DNA from: a bacterium
GTDB taxonomy: Bacteria; Elusimicrobiota; Elusimicrobia; UBA1565; UBA9628
DNA length: 32,518 nucleotides
Reading direction: 5' to 3'
Assembly: GCA_021799485.1 (NCBI GenBank)
Contig: JAJZAK010000028.1
Location: 1 to 32,518, forward strand
This document shows positions 1 to 7,208 of this stretch, in pieces (positions within the stretch are counted from its first letter, which is position 1; every line of letters starts with the position of its first letter). Under the pieces are notes generated by a model, which saw only the letters and a program-made list of their open reading frames with translations, was not told where the DNA came from and did no database searches. Made by a program: the position numbers and the translations under genes.

Positions 1-148
1 GGCTCTGCCACCGTTCCTGCTGTTGGTTCCATGATTCCTCCGTGTCTATTTTACAGGCTCAGACACGGCTTCAAACCGCAAACTTCTCAAACGACCAAAG
101 TGTCCCACTGATTATAAACCTCAACACTATCGCCATGCCCTTGAGCGT

Positions 149-1381
149 TTGGCCGAGCTTATCCAAGTGACGGTCACCTCGCGCTTTCAGTTGACGACGA
201 CTGAAAATAAGTCCGGCTGGCATCATAAGGGCGGCCATCAGATCGAAAACGCCGTCGAGACCCAGGCGCATCTCGTTTTGACCGACCCAGAAAACAGCCT
301 CTACGTCGCGATCAAGAAGTTCCGGAACTATCCCGAGAAGGGCCGCCTCGACGTCCTGCTCTCCGTGCCCAGGGCCAAGTACAGGGAGATGGAAAAGCGA
401 AAGACCGCCCTGCAAAAGGAGCGTGTGGCGGGGCTCATCGAGGGCGGGGAAAGCGAGATGGCGGGAAGGCGCGTCCTGGCCGGGCTCCAAGACCTCATCC
501 AAGCCCAAGGCATCCTCACGGGCTATTTTGGGGACCAGGCCGTCGAGGTCAAGATCGCGGGCCGCGCTAAGGAGGCCCAGAGCCTGCTCGCCGCGAAGAT
601 TAGCGCCGCCCTGGAGAGCATCGCGCTCATACCTCACCCGGACCGCGTCACCTACAGCGTCGAGGGCAAGGTCAACCAGGCGCCGCAGATCGAGGCCGTC
701 TACAAGGACCCAAAATCGGGCGAGCGAATGCCGGTGGGCGGGCTCAAACTCAAGGCCGCCTTCGTCCAAGGAGACGGCGAGTTGGGGACGGCTGGGATGC
801 TGACGGACTCGCGGGGGATGGCCCAGCTTCCGCTTTTGAGCGCGGCTCCCGACAAAGCGCAGTCCACGATCGAGGTGACGGCGGACGAGAAGGCGCTTCT
901 CGGCGACGGCGCGACGCGCCGGAACCTGTCGCTTCCGCAATGCGTGATAGAGTTGCGGAAGGCCCGCTCGGTCGCCTGCGCGGTATACGCGTCTGGAGCC
1001 GGCATGCGTTCAAACCTACTCGGGGCCGCCAAGCGCGCCGTCATCGCCCAGGGCTTCAGCTTCGTGCCGATGCCGGGCCGGCGTTCCGGCTTCTCGGAGG
1101 CGGAGACTCGCCGGGCGGCCGAAACCCACGCGGATTATTTCCTCGCGATCACTGTGAAGGACGGGAGCGACAAGGTGGGCGACTACGATCTCTACAAAGG
1201 CTGGGCCAAAAGCGAGATCGCCTTTTATGCTCTCCCCAACGGCGAGCCGGTCTTCGACGTCGAGGGCCCCGGCGGCGCGGGCAGCGGAACCTCGGCCGGC
1301 GGAGCCGAGGGCAAGGCCGTGGCGAAAGTCATGCCGCGGCTGGGGAAGCTTTTAAGAGACCGCCTGGTTGGGGTTAAATAG
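149..1381 (+). CDS. LPP20-like surface/stress protein, 5' end probably damaged
   Basis: The first ~60 residues resemble the LPP20 lipoprotein family (a run of ALERLAELIQVTVTSRF type, then acidic/hydrophobic strands). A middle section around residues 165-255 looks like an immunoglobulin-like beta domain, and a C-terminal alpha/beta segment (residues ~270-410) ends in a Gly/Ala-rich stretch. The only in-frame start near the family-like region is a TTG at 149 without a Shine-Dalgarno. The frame stays open upstream to 35, where a TGA stands at 32-34, and those codons include YFTGSD, which is what LPP20 proteins carry near their mature N-terminus. No signal peptide or lipobox is visible. The gene is therefore probably truncated or frameshifted at its 5' end, or it begins outside the window. 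Family assignment is from pattern memory; function is unknown, probably envelope-associated. Confidence 0.5.
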   Translation: MAELIQVTVTSRFQLTTTENKSGWHHKGGHQIENAVETQAHLVLTDPENSLYVAIKKFRNYPEKGRLDVLLSVPRAKYREMEKRKTALQKERVAGLIEGGESEMAGRRVLAGLQDLIQAQGILTGYFGDQAVEVKIAGRAKEAQSLLAAKISAALESIALIPHPDRVTYSVEGKVNQAPQIEAVYKDPKSGERMPVGGLKLKAAFVQGDGELGTAGMLTDSRGMAQLPLLSAAPDKAQSTIEVTADEKALLGDGATRRNLSLPQCVIELRKARSVACAVYASGAGMRSNLLGAAKRAVIAQGFSFVPMPGRRSGFSEAETRRAAETHADYFLAITVKDGSDKVGDYDLYKGWAKSEIAFYALPNGEPVFDVEGPGGAGSGTSAGGAEGKAVAKVMPRLGKLLRDRLVGVK

Positions 1382-1395
1382 AGGCCGAATTGGAA

Positions 1396-1429
1396 AATGG
1401 CAAATAGCGCCATTCATAACTGAATTCAG
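1396..1429. promoter_or_regulatory. small inverted repeat plus 10-bp palindrome upstream of the UDG-like gene
   Basis: AATGGC (1396-1401) and GCCATT (1409-1414) form a 6-bp stem with a 7-nt loop. A perfect palindrome CTGAATTCAG lies at 1420-1429, three bases before the ATG at 1433. It could be an operator or a weak terminator of the preceding gene. There is no U tract, so a terminator is unlikely. Confidence 0.3.
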
Positions 1430-1432
1430 AAT

Positions 1433-2125
1433 ATGGATGCCCAAAACATTTTAGAGTGTGCGGCATGCTGGGCGAATTGCAAACAGAACAGCAATGGATT
1501 TCTTGCGCCTGAAATTTATTGGCCCCGTCAACAAGGTCGGCGGGATTTGATGCTGGTATTTGAAACTCCAGGACCACCACGTCAAGAAAAATTGCAATCC
1601 TTACAGAGAGATCTTCCAAGCTATCTGGAGTATTGTCGACAGGGGATGGCTTGCTGGCTTCATGATGATCCCGTCTATAGTTGGGTGACTTCGCCTGTCG
1701 TGGAGGCTCTTGGGATTTCTCCGCAAGAAAGTCGCGGATGCTTTCTTGAAAAAGTTTGGGTCACCGATATCGTCAAGGCTACAAAATACGACTCTGGAAA
1801 AGGCATTCGGAATGGATGGGAAAAGCGACGACGGGCGGACCGCTGTGCTAAGGACTTTTTAGAAAAAGAAATTGCGTTCGCAAAACCCAAGCTTGCACTC
1901 TTTTTCGCGGGGACCGTCGCTCGAGAAGTTTTCGGCAGGGAATTTAGGCCAATACCACTAGGCGGGAAAAATGTCCCAAAGGTGCGAAGTTGTAGCATAG
2001 AAAGCCATGACTATCGATTTCTTTCTACTTATTTCCCAACGCGTCGTAATTCTCAATACTGGACGAACTGGGAAAACCAAAGAAGTAGATTCATAGAACT
2101 GATTCGCAAAGTAGTGGCGGGATAA
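1433..2125 (+). CDS. uracil-DNA-glycosylase-fold protein
   Basis: The 230-residue protein follows the uracil-DNA glycosylase superfamily layout. A Cys-rich N-terminus (C-A-A-C-x3-C, residues ~9-16) is followed by a strand ending in ETPGPPRQ, where family enzymes have GEAPG. Next come VWVTDIVKA and a helix-strand unit (FLEKEIAFAKPKLALFFAG) typical of families 4 and 5. The final motif, usually an HP-type loop, reads STYFPTRRN, so the usual histidine is Phe. The early cysteines suggest a metal or Fe-S site, but the full four-cysteine pattern of family 4 is not certain. Codon use is visibly AT-richer than in neighbouring genes, which suggests recent acquisition. There is no strong Shine-Dalgarno. 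Whether it removes uracil or does something else to DNA or RNA cannot be said. Confidence 0.5.
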   Translation: MDAQNILECAACWANCKQNSNGFLAPEIYWPRQQGRRDLMLVFETPGPPRQEKLQSLQRDLPSYLEYCRQGMACWLHDDPVYSWVTSPVVEALGISPQESRGCFLEKVWVTDIVKATKYDSGKGIRNGWEKRRRADRCAKDFLEKEIAFAKPKLALFFAGTVAREVFGREFRPIPLGGKNVPKVRSCSIESHDYRFLSTYFPTRRNSQYWTNWENQRSRFIELIRKVVAG

Positions 2126-2147
2126 ATGCGTTAAGTGAGGGGATTGA

Positions 2148-4127
2148 ATGGATGACAACGCGATTTACAAGCTAGCCGCTCTAAACGCATTATCCATGGT
2201 TAGTAGCGGCGAGAGAAAATGTCCTTTCTGTGCCGAGAGGGTCAAAATCGAGGCAAAAGTTTGCCATTACTGCAGGAAAGAGTTGCCCTTGGACGATACA
2301 CCTCGGCTAATCGCTGAAAAGGAATGGGACATAAACAACATTGACGGTGCAGAACCCTCCTACTCCGACGGGGTAGAATCAATCGCCTCCGGCTCCGGAG
2401 GACGCGTTTACATAGGAACAAGTGACGGCAATCTAATAGTTCTCAAGGGCGACGGGATACTAGTATGGAGTTTCAAGACAAAAGACACGGTCAACTCGGT
2501 TGCAGCTGGTCACGGGGACGTCGTTTACGCGGGAGCGGGGTGGCGAGTTTATGCTCTCAAAGGCGATGGGAGCTTAATGTGGGAATTCGCGGTAGGAAAC
2601 TGGATCACGAGAACGGTCACTAGAATTTGGAACTCGATCAAGGGCGGCACCAGGAAAACGGGGATCGAGGTTTCCTCTGTCTCATCCAGTCCTGGAAGTC
2701 TAGTGTACGTAGGGTCTGAGAATCACAGTCTCTATGCTCTCAATGTCGATGGGAGCTTGGCATGGAAATTTAAGATGGAATCCTGGGTCACTTCGGTCGC
2801 AGCTGGTCCTGGTGGCATCGTTTATGCGGGAGCGCGGGATGGCAATGTCTATGCTCTCAACGGCAACGGAAACTTGGCGTGGAAATTCAAAACTGGGGAT
2901 GATGTCCGTGCTGTCGCCTCCGGTCCCGAAGGGCGCGTTTACGTGGGGACTTGGGATCGAAACATCTATGTTCTCAACGGCGATGGAAGTTTGGCCTGGA
3001 AATTCAAAACAGAAAACGTGGTGAGGTCGGTGGCGCCTGGTCCCGGTAAATTCATTTACGCAGGGGCAGGTGAGTACGTCTATGTTCTCAAAGGTGACGG
3101 AAGCTTAGCGTCTAAATATCATACAGAAGAAACGGTCTGGTCTATTGCATCCGCCCCTGAAGGACTCGCCTATGTAGTGTATGCGTTAGTTAACACGGAG
3201 GTTCATGTCCTAAAATTTTTGGAGGGTGGACTGATGGGAGGAAGAGCTGTGGCGGAACTCTCGCCCAAGTCTGCGACCCAAACCACCGTCACAGAATCCG
3301 GGGCAGCGTCTTCTACTTCCATGCCGGTGGCCAGAAAATTTCTGGCCAACAAATACGAGCTCCTACGCGAGATCGGCCGTGGCGGCATGGGGATCGTCTA
3401 TCAGGCGCAGGACCACAGCCTCAAGCGTCTGGTCGCCATCAAGAAGCTGCGCGATGAGATCGCGGCGAGCGGGCGGGAGCGAGAGCGTTTTGTTGAGGAA
3501 GCCCGCACCGTCGCCCAACTTCACCATCCCTCCATCGTCGACATCTACGAGATCGTCGATCAGGGAAGCGACCTCTACCTCGTCTTCGAGCATCTCGATG
3601 GCCAAAGCTTGGCCCAGGTCATTGAGAAGCAGAAAAAGCTTAAAACCAGCGAGCTTGGAGGCATCCTAAGCGGAACCTGCCAAGCCCTGGCCTTCGCCCA
3701 CTCAAAAAAGATCGTGCACCGCGACTTGAAGCCCTCCAACATCATGGTGGGCAAGGATGGCCACGCCAAGGTGATGGATTTTGGCATCGCCGGGCAGGCG
3801 AGGGAGGCGGTGAGCCGGGTGAGCCGAGTTGAGACCTCGGGTACCTTCGCCTACATGGCGCCCGAGCAGCATTTGGGGAAGTGGGACGAGCGTTCGGACA
3901 TTTACTCCTTGGGGGCGACGCTCTACGAGGCACTGACGGGCGATATCCCCTTTCAGGGCCCGGACTTCCTGGCGCAAAAGGAGCGCGCGGCCTACAAGCC
4001 GCTCGCGGAGGTTCTCCCCGGCTGCGACCCGCGCCTCGACGCCCTCGTCGCCCGCTGCCTCAAGCCCGACCCCAAGGACCGGTTCCAAACTGTCGAGGAG
4101 TTCGCTAAAGCGGCGGGGGTAGCATGA
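2148..4127 (+). CDS. zinc-ribbon / PQQ-like beta-propeller / Ser-Thr protein kinase
   Basis: The protein has three parts. Residues ~25-47 form a zinc ribbon with two CxxC pairs (CPFC and CHYC). Residues ~70-375 carry repeated blades with the signature YALNGDGSLAWKFKT, a PQQ/WD-like propeller. Residues 402-659 are a Hanks-type kinase with glycine loop GRGGMG, ATP lysine K432 in VAIKK, catalytic HRDLKPSN (H524-D526), DFG at D544 and APEQ. All catalytic residues are present, so it should phosphorylate Ser/Thr. No membrane segment is seen, so it is probably cytosolic and senses a ligand through the propeller. A GAGGGG Shine-Dalgarno lies ahead of the ATG. The stop overlaps the start of the next kinase gene (ATGA), implying coupled translation. 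Confidence 0.9.
   Translation: MDDNAIYKLAALNALSMVSSGERKCPFCAERVKIEAKVCHYCRKELPLDDTPRLIAEKEWDINNIDGAEPSYSDGVESIASGSGGRVYIGTSDGNLIVLKGDGILVWSFKTKDTVNSVAAGHGDVVYAGAGWRVYALKGDGSLMWEFAVGNWITRTVTRIWNSIKGGTRKTGIEVSSVSSSPGSLVYVGSENHSLYALNVDGSLAWKFKMESWVTSVAAGPGGIVYAGARDGNVYALNGNGNLAWKFKTGDDVRAVASGPEGRVYVGTWDRNIYVLNGDGSLAWKFKTENVVRSVAPGPGKFIYAGAGEYVYVLKGDGSLASKYHTEETVWSIASAPEGLAYVVYALVNTEVHVLKFLEGGLMGGRAVAELSPKSATQTTVTESGAASSTSMPVARKFLANKYELLREIGRGGMGIVYQAQDHSLKRLVAIKKLRDEIAASGRERERFVEEARTVAQLHHPSIVDIYEIVDQGSDLYLVFEHLDGQSLAQVIEKQKKLKTSELGGILSGTCQALAFAHSKKIVHRDLKPSNIMVGKDGHAKVMDFGIAGQAREAVSRVSRVETSGTFAYMAPEQHLGKWDERSDIYSLGATLYEALTGDIPFQGPDFLAQKERAAYKPLAEVLPGCDPRLDALVARCLKPDPKDRFQTVEEFAKAAGVA
2380..3220 (+). 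repeat. tandem ~117-bp coding repeats (propeller blades)
   Basis: The word TATG(C/T)TCTCAA recurs at 2550, 2733, 2850, 2967 and 3081, spaced 183, 117, 117 and 114 bp. Each copy is followed by a GGCGATGG(G/A)AG-type stretch and TGG(A/G)AATTC or close variants. This is one 39-residue blade repeated with high DNA similarity, which implies recent duplication. The 183-bp interval is one blade plus a 22-residue insertion rich in basic and Thr residues. Confidence 0.8.
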
Positions 4128-6061
4128 TGCGCTTTCTTAGCGGGAGGGCGCTTCGCGCTGCGGCTCAAGACGGCGATAGTTCTCGCGTCAAAGCCCTGAT
4201 TGCAGAAGGGGGAGACGTCAATGCGAGAGATTTTAGCGGCGAAACGGCTTTAATGAAGGCAGTTTCCAACGGACACGCGGAAATTGCCCAAGTCCTGATA
4301 GAGGCAGGAGCGGATGTCAATGCCATAGATTCATCTGGCAGGACGGTTTTAATGTGGGTAAACCCAAATGGATACACAAAAACTTTTCAAGTCCTGATAG
4401 CGGCAGGGGCAGACGTCAATGCCAAGATGTGGAATGGTATGACGGCTTTAATGTGGGCCGCTTATGTCGCTAATAAGGGGTCGGCGTTGGATAGGGACGG
4501 GCAAGAAGAAGTTATAAGATGCTTACTTCTGGCAGGTGCGCATTTGAATCTCAAAGATAATCTCGGCAGGTCAGCTTATGAATTCGTGTCTTTATCCCTG
4601 GAAGCAGAAATTGCCCAACTTCTCAAAACAGGATTGCCCATAAATAAGGAAACAATCAAGGCCGCTCTTGCCTTGGGAAAAATAAACATAGAGTCCGCCA
4701 ACAGCAAGTATGTGCCTTTTGCCGTTGAGTCCGGCGATTGGGAATTATTGGATGGACTCATCAAGCGGGGATGCTCTTTGGATAGCATACGGAACGGCAA
4801 CGGCTATTGGGCCTTCGTCCACGCGGCGGAAAACGGCCATGCCGATATGCTGCGACGACTGCTGAAGGAAGGCGTCGCCGTGGATTCCAAGATGGGAAAA
4901 GGAGGCCGCACGGCACTCATGGGCGCCTCCGCCAAGGGCCATGCCGAGGCCGTTCAAGCCTTAATCGAGGGTGGGGCTTCTCCGGATACGAGGGCCGAGG
5001 ACGGCTACAGGGCCTTGATGTGCGCGGCGGAAAACGGCCATACAGCAATAGTCAAACGATTGCTGCAGGCAGGGGCCGATCCCGCGGTCAAAAATGGCCG
5101 GGGGCTAAGCGCCATCGATTTGGCGTCAAACTCCGAATGCGTGCACTTGATTCGCCAAGCCCTGAGCCAACCGTTCGGCGAGGACCTCGCGCCACGGCCG
5201 GCCTCCGTCACAGCGCAAGGGCGTTTCGGAGAAACACGTGTGTCCCCGAGTTCGCCCGGTACCGCCGCCATCGCGGGTCGATTCGAGGTCCTCCGGGAGA
5301 TCGGCCAAGGGGGGATGGGGAAAGTCTTTCAGGCCAAGGATCAGAAGCTGGGGCGCGTCGTCGCGATCAAGCAGTTGCGCGAGGAAATCCGGGTCAATCC
5401 CAGAGAAAAGGAAAGATTCGCGTCGGAGGCCCGCACCGTCGCGAAGCTCCGGCACCCTTGCATCGTCGAGATATACGACATCGTGGATGAAGGCGCCGAC
5501 GTCTATCTCGTCTTTGAGTTCGTTGATGGATCCTCCCTGGATGCCGTTCTAGCCCAGCGCAAGCGCATCCCCCTCAAGGAATGTCTCGGCTTCATGAGCG
5601 GGGTCGCTCAGGCGCTCGTCCATGCCCACGGGCAAGGCGTGATCCACCGAGATCTCAAACCCGCCAATATCATGGCGAGCAAGCAGGGGCACCCCAAAGT
5701 CATGGACTTCGGAATCGCTCGGCAGGCAAAGGAGAGCATGACTCGGGTCAGCCGAATTGCGGACACCTCAGGAACGATCGCCTACATGGCGCCGGAGCAG
5801 GAGTTGAAGGGCGAGGCAACACCCAGGACGGATCTCTATTCCTTCGCCATCTGCCTCTATGAGATGCTGGCGGGCGAATTGCCGTTTATCGGTCCGAATT
5901 TTTATCTTCAGAAGGAGCGCGCGGCGCTTAAGCCCCTGCGACAAGCGCTGCCGGAGCTTCCCGAGCCATTGGCGCAGGCCATTGAGCGGTGCCTGAGTTT
6001 CGATCCGCAGTCCCGCTTCGCCGGTATCGCAGAGTTCGCTCGCGCGTCAGGAATGGGATAA
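4124..6061 (+). CDS. ankyrin-repeat Ser/Thr protein kinase
   Basis: Residues ~1-345 are ankyrin repeats (units such as GETALMKAVSNGHAEIAQVL and ADVNA turns), with a degenerate stretch around residues 165-225. Residues 385-645 form a PknB-type kinase: loop GQGGMG, K416 in VAIKQ, H508-R509-D510, DFG at D528, then APEQ. The kinase half is clearly paralogous to that of the preceding gene (shared REIG.GGMG, ARTVA.L.HP.IVEIYDIVD and QKERAA.KPL words), while the sensor half is unrelated. This is a domain swap after duplication. The start overlaps the previous stop by 4 nt. No membrane segment is evident. Ankyrin repeats suggest protein-protein recognition; the substrate is unknown. Confidence 0.9.
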   Translation: MMRFLSGRALRAAAQDGDSSRVKALIAEGGDVNARDFSGETALMKAVSNGHAEIAQVLIEAGADVNAIDSSGRTVLMWVNPNGYTKTFQVLIAAGADVNAKMWNGMTALMWAAYVANKGSALDRDGQEEVIRCLLLAGAHLNLKDNLGRSAYEFVSLSLEAEIAQLLKTGLPINKETIKAALALGKINIESANSKYVPFAVESGDWELLDGLIKRGCSLDSIRNGNGYWAFVHAAENGHADMLRRLLKEGVAVDSKMGKGGRTALMGASAKGHAEAVQALIEGGASPDTRAEDGYRALMCAAENGHTAIVKRLLQAGADPAVKNGRGLSAIDLASNSECVHLIRQALSQPFGEDLAPRPASVTAQGRFGETRVSPSSPGTAAIAGRFEVLREIGQGGMGKVFQAKDQKLGRVVAIKQLREEIRVNPREKERFASEARTVAKLRHPCIVEIYDIVDEGADVYLVFEFVDGSSLDAVLAQRKRIPLKECLGFMSGVAQALVHAHGQGVIHRDLKPANIMASKQGHPKVMDFGIARQAKESMTRVSRIADTSGTIAYMAPEQELKGEATPRTDLYSFAICLYEMLAGELPFIGPNFYLQKERAALKPLRQALPELPEPLAQAIERCLSFDPQSRFAGIAEFARASGMG

Positions 6062-6081
6062 GACGGATCAAGGGGGGATGA

Positions 6082-6546
6082 ATGAAAATCCAATGTCCGT
6101 CCTGCGGCGCCGAGAACGAATCGAATTCGGTTTACTGCAGCGGCTGCGGGACCAAGCTCGAACCGTCTCGCCGGACGCAGCCGCCGCCTAGCATTGAAGA
6201 TGCGCCGTCGTCCCGGCTCATCCAATGTCCCGATTGCCAAAAAGAGATTTCGCCCACGGCGCCCTCCTGCCCTCATTGCGGGCACGCTTTCGGCCAGGGA
6301 GGAGCCAAAAGCCAACGCTCCATCAAAGGCATGGCTATGGGCGAGGCGATACTTTGGGCCATTTGCTGCCACCCAGTGGGTTTTGTGAATTTGGGCCAAG
6401 GCACGAAATGGCTGATCTGGCTCGTCATCTCGGTTATAACCGGCGGACTCGCTTTAATTGCCATGTACATCGACTACTTCATGTGCAACGCGAAAGCTCT
6501 TGAGACCGGGACATTGGGAGAATGGGAGTTCTTCCCACGAAGCTGA
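6082..6546 (+). CDS. double zinc-ribbon membrane protein, TM2-like
   Basis: Two zinc ribbons are visible, CPSC...CSGC (residues ~5-23) and CPDC...CPHC (~49-66). They are followed by two hydrophobic segments (residues ~85-100 and ~109-135), the second of which ends in YIDYFMCNAKA. The pair of helices with a Gly/Gln turn between them (NLGQGTKW) resembles TM2-type membrane hairpins, though weakly. The gene lies 20 nt after the ankyrin kinase with a strong AAGGGGGG Shine-Dalgarno, so it is probably in the same operon. Zinc ribbons also occur at the N-terminus of the first kinase, hinting at a shared partner. Function is unknown. Confidence 0.7.
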   Translation: MKIQCPSCGAENESNSVYCSGCGTKLEPSRRTQPPPSIEDAPSSRLIQCPDCQKEISPTAPSCPHCGHAFGQGGAKSQRSIKGMAMGEAILWAICCHPVGFVNLGQGTKWLIWLVISVITGGLALIAMYIDYFMCNAKALETGTLGEWEFFPRS

Positions 6547-6950
6547 AACGGGCCGCCGTTTTGGCGCTGTTGGCCGCCGTCGCGGCGGCCATTGCGTTCA
6601 GAGGTCCGCCGCCGTGCCCCTTCTGGGCGCTGGGCTTTCCCTGCCCCTCCTGCGGCCTGACTAGGGCGCTCCTTCTAGCTGCCCGCGGCGACTTGGCGGC
6701 CGCGTGGATCATGAACCCTTTCTGGCCCTTCTGGGCTTTCATCGGAGCTGCCGTCCTCGCAGGGTTTATCCTCTTCATTTTCGGCGCGATCGATATGCCG
6801 GAAACCCCGGGACGTTGGGCGATGGGGAAGTTATCCGGCGCGTCGGCCTGGCTGATCATCGCCGCCGCTTGGAGCTTCAATCTATATTCAAAGGGATTCA
6901 ATCATGACGGCATCTTGTGGCGCGTACTGCATGGCGGCTTTGCGCGATGA
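6522..6950 (+). CDS. DUF2752 family membrane protein
   Basis: The 142-residue protein contains the DUF2752 hallmark CPSCGLTRA (residues ~44-52) after a first hydrophobic segment, and two more hydrophobic helices (~66-87 and ~104-120). The family consists of small integral membrane proteins of unknown role. The gene overlaps the 3' end of the zinc-ribbon gene by 25 nt in another frame, so translation is probably coupled. The purine-rich GGGAG directly before the ATG is too close to be a normal Shine-Dalgarno. Confidence 0.8.
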   Translation: MGVLPTKLKRAAVLALLAAVAAAIAFRGPPPCPFWALGFPCPSCGLTRALLLAARGDLAAAWIMNPFWPFWAFIGAAVLAGFILFIFGAIDMPETPGRWAMGKLSGASAWLIIAAAWSFNLYSKGFNHDGILWRVLHGGFAR

Positions 6951-6996
6951 ATAGAATTTGCCTAGGTAGTCGGAAAACAATAAGGAGGCTTGCGCC

Positions 6997-7206
6997 ATGG
7001 TAGTCATATTGGGGCTTTTGACTGTCGTCAGCTTTTTCATGGGCTTGGAATATTATGCATCCGCACAAACCATCATGCAGGAGATCATGGGCGGGATTCT
7101 GCTCATCATCGCCGCTATCCTATTTAGCGGAGTGGCAATCGTGGAGTCCGTCAACCGATTGAGAAAATCTTTGCAAGTCCCCGCAAAACCTCCGACGGTT
7201 TCTTAG
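6997..7206 (+). CDS. small two-helix membrane protein
   Basis: This 69-residue protein is not recognised. It has a hydrophobic helix at residues ~2-17, a short polar loop and a second helix at ~27-49, then a basic tail (NRLRKSLQVPAKPP). A textbook AAGGAGG at 6982-6988 stands 8 nt before the ATG, which supports it as a real gene despite its size. It is the last gene of the rightward run and stops 2 nt before the stop codon of the convergent SEC-C gene. Confidence 0.65.
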   Translation: MVVILGLLTVVSFFMGLEYYASAQTIMQEIMGGILLIIAAILFSGVAIVESVNRLRKSLQVPAKPPTVS

Positions 7207-7208
7207 CC

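Noticed and set aside
71-940. 289-codon minus-strand open frame
   Set aside because: It is the antisense of the LPP20-like gene; long antisense frames are expected at this GC content, and its protein is Arg/Leu-rich with no domain.
2380-3220. Regular repeats considered as a CRISPR array
   Set aside because: The repeats are in frame, encode propeller blades and have no unique spacers of uniform length.
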